Assembly: GCA_964345295.1 (NCBI GenBank)
Contig: CAYFQG010000004.1
Span: forward strand, 17,465 to 81,464
From: JASBZA01 sp964345295
GTDB taxonomy: Bacteria > Bacillota > Clostridia > Saccharofermentanales > Fastidiosipilaceae
Reading direction: 5' to 3'
DNA: 64,000 bases
Shown: positions 59,287-64,000 of the stretch, piece after piece
How the letters are laid out: every line of letters starts with the position of its first letter
How positions within the stretch are numbered: the first letter of the stretch is position 1
Program-made: the position numbers and the translations under genes
Notes under the pieces: generated by a model
Database searches by the model: none
Told to the model about the DNA's origin: nothing
What the model saw: only the letters and a program-made list of their open reading frames with translations

Positions 59287-59292
59287 TATAAT
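59287..59292 (+). promoter_or_regulatory. -10 element of the arabinose operon
   Basis: Perfect TATAAT 28 bp before the abfA ATG. The -35 (AGACTT or GACTTG) is poor and lies in the operator arm. The second TACAAG copy falls just after the expected start of transcription. Confidence 0.55.
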
Positions 59293-59320
59293 TTTAGAAA
59301 AGTGTATACAAGGGGGTCCT

Positions 59321-60838
59321 ATGAAGAAGGCTAGAGTAAAAATTGACAAGGATTTTGTTATTTCGGAGATTGATAAAAGAATCTACGGAAGTTTTGTGGA
59401 ACACTTGGGCAGGTGTGTTTACGGCGGCATTTATGAGCCGCAGCATCCTTTGGCCGATGAAGAGGGGTTTCGCAAAGATGTTATGAATTTAGTCAGAGAC
59501 TTGAATGTTCCGGTTATTCGTTATCCCGGCGGTAACTTTGTATCAGGCTACAACTGGGAGGACGGAGTGGGTCCAAAAGAAGAGCGCCAAGCCCGCTTGG
59601 ATTTGGCCTGGGGAACTACCGAGACCAATGAAGTGGGTATTCACGAATTTGATGCCTGGCTTAGAAAAGTCGATGCGCAAATGATGATGACGGTTAATCT
59701 GGGAACCAGAGGAGCGGATGAAGCCAGACAGCTATTAGAATATTGCAACCACCCGTCCGGTACCAAATATAGCGATATGCGCATTAAAAACGGTCGAAAA
59801 GAACCCTTTAATTACAAGCTTTGGTGTTTGGGCAATGAGATGGACGGTCCCTGGCAGATGGGTCATAAGACTGCCGGTGAATATGCCCGTTTAGCGGAAG
59901 AGACCGCCAAAATGATGAAAATGTTGGATCCCGATATTGAGCTGGTTGCTTGTGGGTCGTCTTTTAGGCAGATGCCGACTTTCGGAAGCTGGGAACAAGA
60001 AGTCTTGGAAGCGTCATTTGACCATGTCGACTATATTTCCATGCATCAATATTATGGTAACCATGAGAATGACACGGCGTCCTTTTTAGCCAACACCTTA
60101 GAAATGGATGCTTTTATTCGTGATGTTGTGGCTGCATGTGACTTCGTATCCGGAAAGAAGAGATCGAAGAAAAAGATTAATATCAGCTTTGATGAGTGGA
60201 ATGTTTGGTATCACTCGAATAATGCACCTTATGAGCGCTGGAGTATCGCCCCTCCCTTGTTGGAAGATATTTATAATTTGGAAGATGCTTTACTGGTCGG
60301 GTCCATGCTCATAACGCTGATTCGCCAAGCCGATAGAGTAAAGATTGCCAACATGGCCCAGTTGGTGAATGTTATCGCACCTATATTCTGTAATTCGGAC
60401 GGCGAGGCCTGGAAGCAGACCATTTACTATCCTTTCTACTACAGCTCTCGTTTTGGCAGAGGTGTGGCCTTAGATACCAGAATTGAATCTCCTAAGTACG
60501 ATTGTAAGAAGTATACGGATGTACCCTATCTGGATTGTGTTGTCGTGGAGAACAGGACAGCCGATAAGGAAGACGGGGATTTTGAGGGCCTAAGCATTTT
60601 TGCCGTCAATCGCAGTGAAGAGGACTTAGACACTCTCGTTACGATGAGCGGTTATGAGGGCCTTCATATCGAAGACCATGTGGTCTTAACCGGAAGCGAC
60701 ATGAAAGCCGTGAACAGTGCCGAAACAGAACTGGTTAAGCCGGTGCAAGGTAAGGACGCCAGCTTAACCGGTGAGGGTCTGAAACTTCTGCTTCCCGCCA
60801 GGTCTTGGCAAATGATTCGGCTCACGAAGGAGAAATAA
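59321..60838 (+). CDS. abfA: Alpha-L-arabinofuranosidase, GH51
   Basis: Removes terminal L-arabinofuranose from arabino-oligosaccharides. The acid/base Glu is in LWCLGNEMDGPWQMGH (about residue 172) and the nucleophile Glu in NISFDEWNVWYHS (about residue 291). YGSFVEHLGRCVYGGIYEP and VIRYPGGNFVSGYNWEDG are GH51 blocks. It has 505 residues, no signal peptide, so it works inside the cell on imported oligosaccharides. The ATG at 59321 has AAGGGGGT upstream; the longer frame starting at 59282 lacks one. First gene of the ara operon. Confidence 0.95.
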   Translation: MKKARVKIDKDFVISEIDKRIYGSFVEHLGRCVYGGIYEPQHPLADEEGFRKDVMNLVRDLNVPVIRYPGGNFVSGYNWEDGVGPKEERQARLDLAWGTTETNEVGIHEFDAWLRKVDAQMMMTVNLGTRGADEARQLLEYCNHPSGTKYSDMRIKNGRKEPFNYKLWCLGNEMDGPWQMGHKTAGEYARLAEETAKMMKMLDPDIELVACGSSFRQMPTFGSWEQEVLEASFDHVDYISMHQYYGNHENDTASFLANTLEMDAFIRDVVAACDFVSGKKRSKKKINISFDEWNVWYHSNNAPYERWSIAPPLLEDIYNLEDALLVGSMLITLIRQADRVKIANMAQLVNVIAPIFCNSDGEAWKQTIYYPFYYSSRFGRGVALDTRIESPKYDCKKYTDVPYLDCVVVENRTADKEDGDFEGLSIFAVNRSEEDLDTLVTMSGYEGLHIEDHVVLTGSDMKAVNSAETELVKPVQGKDASLTGEGLKLLLPARSWQMIRLTKEK

Positions 60839-60840
60839 AA

Positions 60841-62403
60841 ATGCAAGGTTATAGTTTAGGAATCGAATTGGGATCAACCCGGATAAAGGCCGTTTTAGTC
60901 GATGAAAATACCCAGACCCTTTGTACGGCGATCTATGACTGGGAAGATCATCTGGTAGACGGTTATTGGTCTTATGATTTAGAGGATGTAAAAACCGGTC
61001 TCCGTTCTGTCTATAAGTCCATAGCAGAGGCCTATTTTAAGTTGAAGGGAAGTCCTTTGACCCACTTGGATTCCATCGGCATTTCAGCCATGATGCATGG
61101 TTACCTGGCCTTTGATAGAGACGACAAGCAGCTAGTGCCTTTTAGGACCTGGCGTAACACCAATACCGGCCCGGCCAGCAAGAAGCTTTCGAAGCTTTTT
61201 GCTTTTAATATGCCGCATAGGTGGAGTATCTGCCATTATTACCAAGCTATCCTGAATGGCGAAGACCATGTGGGAGAGGTATGTAGGCTACACACCTTGG
61301 CGTCCTATGTACACTATCTTTTGACCGGCGAGTACGTCATCGGAATCGGTGATGCATCAGGTATGTTTCCTATTTCTTCCGAAACGCATGATTATGATGA
61401 GAGGCGAGCAGAACTTTTCAATGCGCTGCCGGAAATCCAAAAGCTGGGTAAAAAGGTGCAGGATATTCTACCCAAAGTCCTATTAGCCGGCCAATCGGGA
61501 GGAAAACTCACTGAGAAAGGCGCCGCCTTTTTAGACCCCGACGGTCATTTGCAAGCCGGAGCGCTATGCTGTCCACCCGAAGGGGATGCCGGAACCGGTA
61601 TGGTGGCGACCAATGCGGTCCGTGAAGGCACGGGAAATGTTTCTTGCGGCACATCCATTTTTTCCATGATTGTCTTGGAAAAAGCCTTGAAGGATTACTA
61701 TCCGGAGATTGATATTGTGACAACGCCCAATGGTAAAGATGTAGCCATGGTGCATTGTAATAACGGAACCCCCGAGTTGGACTCCTGGATTCTGATGTTC
61801 CGCAACCTAATGACCTACGGCGGGGTAGAAGTATCCATGGATGAAGCGTACAACTACCTTTTCAATTTAGCTTTGGAGGCCGACAAGACTTGCGGAGGTA
61901 TACAAGCCTTTAATTATTTGGCTGCCGAACCCGTGGCCAAAATCGAACAGCCCTATCCGCTTTATTACCGCACACCCGACAGCCGCCTAAATGCGGAAAA
62001 CTTCCTTTTGGCTCAACTTTATGCCATTTTTGCTTCATTGAAAATAGGCATGGACTTACTAAAGGAAGAGCAGGTCCCCATTCATAAGTTGGTGGGCCAT
62101 GGTGGCGTTTTCAAGACGAAAAAAGTGATGGCGAAAATTCTGGCTTCTATTTTAGAGGCACCGGTGGCGACTTATGATTCGGCCGGAGAAGGAGGGGCTT
62201 GGGGCATTGCGGTTTTGGCTCGTTATGCCTATGAGAAATCGGGTGATTCCTTTGAAACTTATGTGGATAAAATCTTTGAGAAAAACAACCGAGCTTCCAT
62301 TGAAGAAGCTGATCCTAACATTGCCAAAGGTTTTACCCAATACTTTGCTTCTTATAAGAAGAGTTTAGAAAAGCTAAGAGCCTTACAGGCATTAGAGATT
62401 TAA
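60841..62403 (+). CDS. FGGY-family carbohydrate kinase, probable L-ribulokinase
   Basis: 520-residue sugar kinase. N-terminal ATP-binding phosphate-1 segment YSLGIELGSTRIKAVLVDE, ISAMMHGYLAFD, and C-terminal LVGHGGVFKTKKVMAKILAS with the adenosine-binding GHGG-like motif. It is not the classical AraB sequence but an FGGY branch often labelled ATPase or xylulokinase-like. Position between GH51 and araA makes L-ribulose the most likely substrate, by inference. The ATG at 60841 has AAGGAGA 7 bp upstream and lies 2 bp after abfA; a longer frame overlaps abfA. Confidence 0.85.
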   Translation: MQGYSLGIELGSTRIKAVLVDENTQTLCTAIYDWEDHLVDGYWSYDLEDVKTGLRSVYKSIAEAYFKLKGSPLTHLDSIGISAMMHGYLAFDRDDKQLVPFRTWRNTNTGPASKKLSKLFAFNMPHRWSICHYYQAILNGEDHVGEVCRLHTLASYVHYLLTGEYVIGIGDASGMFPISSETHDYDERRAELFNALPEIQKLGKKVQDILPKVLLAGQSGGKLTEKGAAFLDPDGHLQAGALCCPPEGDAGTGMVATNAVREGTGNVSCGTSIFSMIVLEKALKDYYPEIDIVTTPNGKDVAMVHCNNGTPELDSWILMFRNLMTYGGVEVSMDEAYNYLFNLALEADKTCGGIQAFNYLAAEPVAKIEQPYPLYYRTPDSRLNAENFLLAQLYAIFASLKIGMDLLKEEQVPIHKLVGHGGVFKTKKVMAKILASILEAPVATYDSAGEGGAWGIAVLARYAYEKSGDSFETYVDKIFEKNNRASIEEADPNIAKGFTQYFASYKKSLEKLRALQALEI

Positions 62404-62448
62404 GAAAATATTAAAATCAATAGATTTTTTTAGAGAAAGGAAAACAGT

Positions 62449-63927
62449 ATGCAGTTTAAAGATTTAGAATTTTGGTTTATTGTCGGTAGTCAATTCTTAT
62501 ACGGAGAAGAGACCTTACGTCAGGTAGAAGAAGATGCCAAGGTCATGGTGAAGGAGATGAATAAATCCGGTAACTTGCCCCTTCCTATTCGCTATAAGAC
62601 GACGGTCAAGACCTGTGAGGATGCCTCTAATATCATTGCTGAAGCAAATTATGACAAAGCCTGTGCCGGTATTATTGTTTTTTGTCATACCTTCTCGCCG
62701 TCCAAAATGTGGATCAACGGCTTGGTCGCTTTGCAAAAACCTTACTTACACTTCCATAGTCAATTCTTAAACACGATTCCCAACGAAGAAATTGACATGG
62801 ATTATATGAACCTCCATCAAAGTGCCCATGGCGACCGGGAACATGCCTTTATGGGGGCTCGTCTGGGCTTGAAACGCAAAATTGTCGTGGGTTATTGGAA
62901 AGATAAAGATGTTCAAGAGAAGATTGGCAAATGGATGCGGGCAGCAGCGGGCGCAGCCTTTTCTAAGCAACTTAAACTGGTGCGTTTCGGCGACAACATG
63001 CGTGAAGTGGGTGTTACCGAAGGTGACAAGGTAGAAGCGCAAATTAAGTTCGGCTGGCAGGTCAATACCTGGCCGGTAGGCGATTTGGTCCAAAAAATCC
63101 AATCCCTTACCCAAGAGGAAGTAGACAAACAAGTCGAAGAATACGAGAAGCACTATGTCTATCAGACAGAGGATAAAGAGGCTGTTCGCTATCAGGCCTT
63201 GGCCGAGCTGGGCATGAAGAAGATGCTAGAAGAACAAGGGGCACACGGCTTTACCAATACCTTTGAGAACCTATACGGCATGGAACAGTTACCGGGCCTG
63301 GCTACGCAAGATTTGATGCGCCAAGGTTACGGCTTCGGTGCCGAAGGCGACTGGAAGGTCTCGGCTATGACCGCCATTATAAAGTTTATGTCAGAAGGCC
63401 TAACGGGAGGTAACTCTTTTATAGAAGACTATACCTATGATTTCGAAGCAGGCTTGGCCCTGGGAGCTCATATGTTAGAAGTTTGCCCCACTATTGCGAC
63501 CGACAAGGCCCGCATTGAGGCCCACCCTCTGGGAATCGGCGGTAAAAAGGACCCGGCAAGGCTGGTCTTCGAAGGCAAAGAAGGTCCGGCATGCTTGGCC
63601 TCTCTGGTCCAAATGGGGAATCGCTTCAGACTCTTGGTACATGAAATTGACTGCGTAAAGCCACATAAAGATATGCCCAATCTGCCGACAGCGCGTGTGA
63701 TGTGGGAAGCTAAGCCCAATTTGGCAGACGGCGCCAAAGCCTGGATGTTGGCCGGTGGTGCTCACCATTCGACCTTAACCTATGATTTGGACTTTGAAGT
63801 ATTACAGGACTTCTGCCGCATTATGGATATTGAATGTGTACACATTAATGCCGATACCGACCCGGATAAACTGGAAGAAGAGCTCTTCCTAAGGGATATT
63901 GCTTGGAAATTAAAAGGATTGAAGTAA
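62449..63927 (+). CDS. araA: L-arabinose isomerase
   Basis: Converts L-arabinose to L-ribulose with Mn2+. The start LEFWFIVGSQFLYGEETLRQ is the family hallmark. Metal-binding Glu residues lie in GAEGDWKVSAMT and SFIEDYTYDF, with metal His residues near AHMLEVCPTIA and in MLAGGAHHSTLTYDL. It has 492 residues, full length. Ribosome binding site GAAAGGAAAA. It follows the kinase after 45 bp. The third enzyme, araD, would be expected downstream outside the window. Confidence 0.97.
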   Translation: MQFKDLEFWFIVGSQFLYGEETLRQVEEDAKVMVKEMNKSGNLPLPIRYKTTVKTCEDASNIIAEANYDKACAGIIVFCHTFSPSKMWINGLVALQKPYLHFHSQFLNTIPNEEIDMDYMNLHQSAHGDREHAFMGARLGLKRKIVVGYWKDKDVQEKIGKWMRAAAGAAFSKQLKLVRFGDNMREVGVTEGDKVEAQIKFGWQVNTWPVGDLVQKIQSLTQEEVDKQVEEYEKHYVYQTEDKEAVRYQALAELGMKKMLEEQGAHGFTNTFENLYGMEQLPGLATQDLMRQGYGFGAEGDWKVSAMTAIIKFMSEGLTGGNSFIEDYTYDFEAGLALGAHMLEVCPTIATDKARIEAHPLGIGGKKDPARLVFEGKEGPACLASLVQMGNRFRLLVHEIDCVKPHKDMPNLPTARVMWEAKPNLADGAKAWMLAGGAHHSTLTYDLDFEVLQDFCRIMDIECVHINADTDPDKLEEELFLRDIAWKLKGLK

Positions 63928-63937
63928 AACTTCAAAA

Positions 63938-63992
63938 TTGACACAATGCACACCTTGTACCCGATTTGTCCTACTTATTAATTGCCTATAAA
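63938..63992 (+). promoter_or_regulatory. Promoter-like region with AraR half-site at window edge
   Basis: After araA there is TTGACA (63938-63943), a CTTGTAC half-site like those of the ara operator (63954-63960), and TTTGTC (63965-63970) with TATAAA (63987-63992) 16 bp apart. It probably drives the next, unseen gene under AraR control. Confidence 0.4.
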
Positions 63993-64000
63993 AATATTAA

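Noticed and set aside
1..64000. CRISPR arrays, rRNA genes, insertion sequences
   Set aside because: No regularly spaced repeats, rRNA sequence or transposase frames were found.

Overview
The window is a 64 kb piece of a Gram-positive (Firmicutes, class Clostridia-like) chromosome of moderate G+C. The evidence is the order rpsB-tsf-pyrH-frr-uppS-cdsA-dxr-rseP-polC, a PolC-type replicative polymerase, Stp/PrkC with PASTA domains, a SAM-I riboswitch before metK, Mini-RNase III beside cysS, and AraR-type control of arabinose genes. Genus is not decidable by eye; an Oscillospirales or Saccharofermentanales-like member is only a guess. Most of the window is dense core genome. No phage, insertion sequence, CRISPR array or rRNA was seen.

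Layout. (1) 1-22.8 kb, all + strand: the translation/envelope/replication run rpsB, tsf, pyrH, frr, uppS, cdsA, dxr, rseP, polC, then priA, def, fmt, rsmB, rlmN, stp, prkC, rsgA, rpe, thiN. Many junctions overlap or abut. (2) 22.8-32.6 kb: a class I aminotransferase (-), glgB (+), a two-gene ABC importer whose permease and ATPase are one polypeptide (+), then a minus-strand series metK-comF-galM-HTH regulator-ImmA peptidase behind a SAM-I riboswitch. (3) 32.7-37.8 kb: a compact Tad/Flp-type secretion or pilus locus with a TadZ-like protein, TadA ATPase, a fused TadB-TadC membrane protein, a Flp1-like pilin and a DUF6382/FHA-like protein. (4) 37.9-41.4 kb: upp (-), an orphan serine recombinase, a tRNA-Gln, mutM (-), an XRE regulator (-) and a probable 6S RNA. 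(5) 41.4-50.2 kb: cysS-mrnC-rlmB-sigma factor, a membrane-anchored protein of unknown function, a beta-CASP nuclease, gdhA and trmB (-). (6) 50.3-58.1 kb: a GntR-ABC operon, ferritin, hflX, a DUF5662 gene (-), a NamZ-like muramidase and a TrmO fused to a GIY-YIG domain. (7) 58.0-64 kb: an L-arabinose locus, divergent araR and abfA-FGGY kinase-araA, with a further promoter-like region at the window edge.

How they fit together. Region 1 joins ribosome and tRNA function, isoprenoid and phospholipid precursors, replication and restart, formyl-Met handling and the Stp/PrkC signalling pair. The ara locus would cleave arabinosyl residues inside the cell, isomerise L-arabinose and phosphorylate ribulose; araD and an uptake system are not in the window. 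The most unusual items are the TrmO-GIY-YIG fusion, the ABC permease-ATPase fusion, the TadB-TadC fusion, an apparent AUA start codon for rsmB, and the HTH-ImmA pair at the end of the SAM-riboswitch operon. Several start codons below were moved from the longest open frame to positions better supported by a ribosome binding site or by family length.
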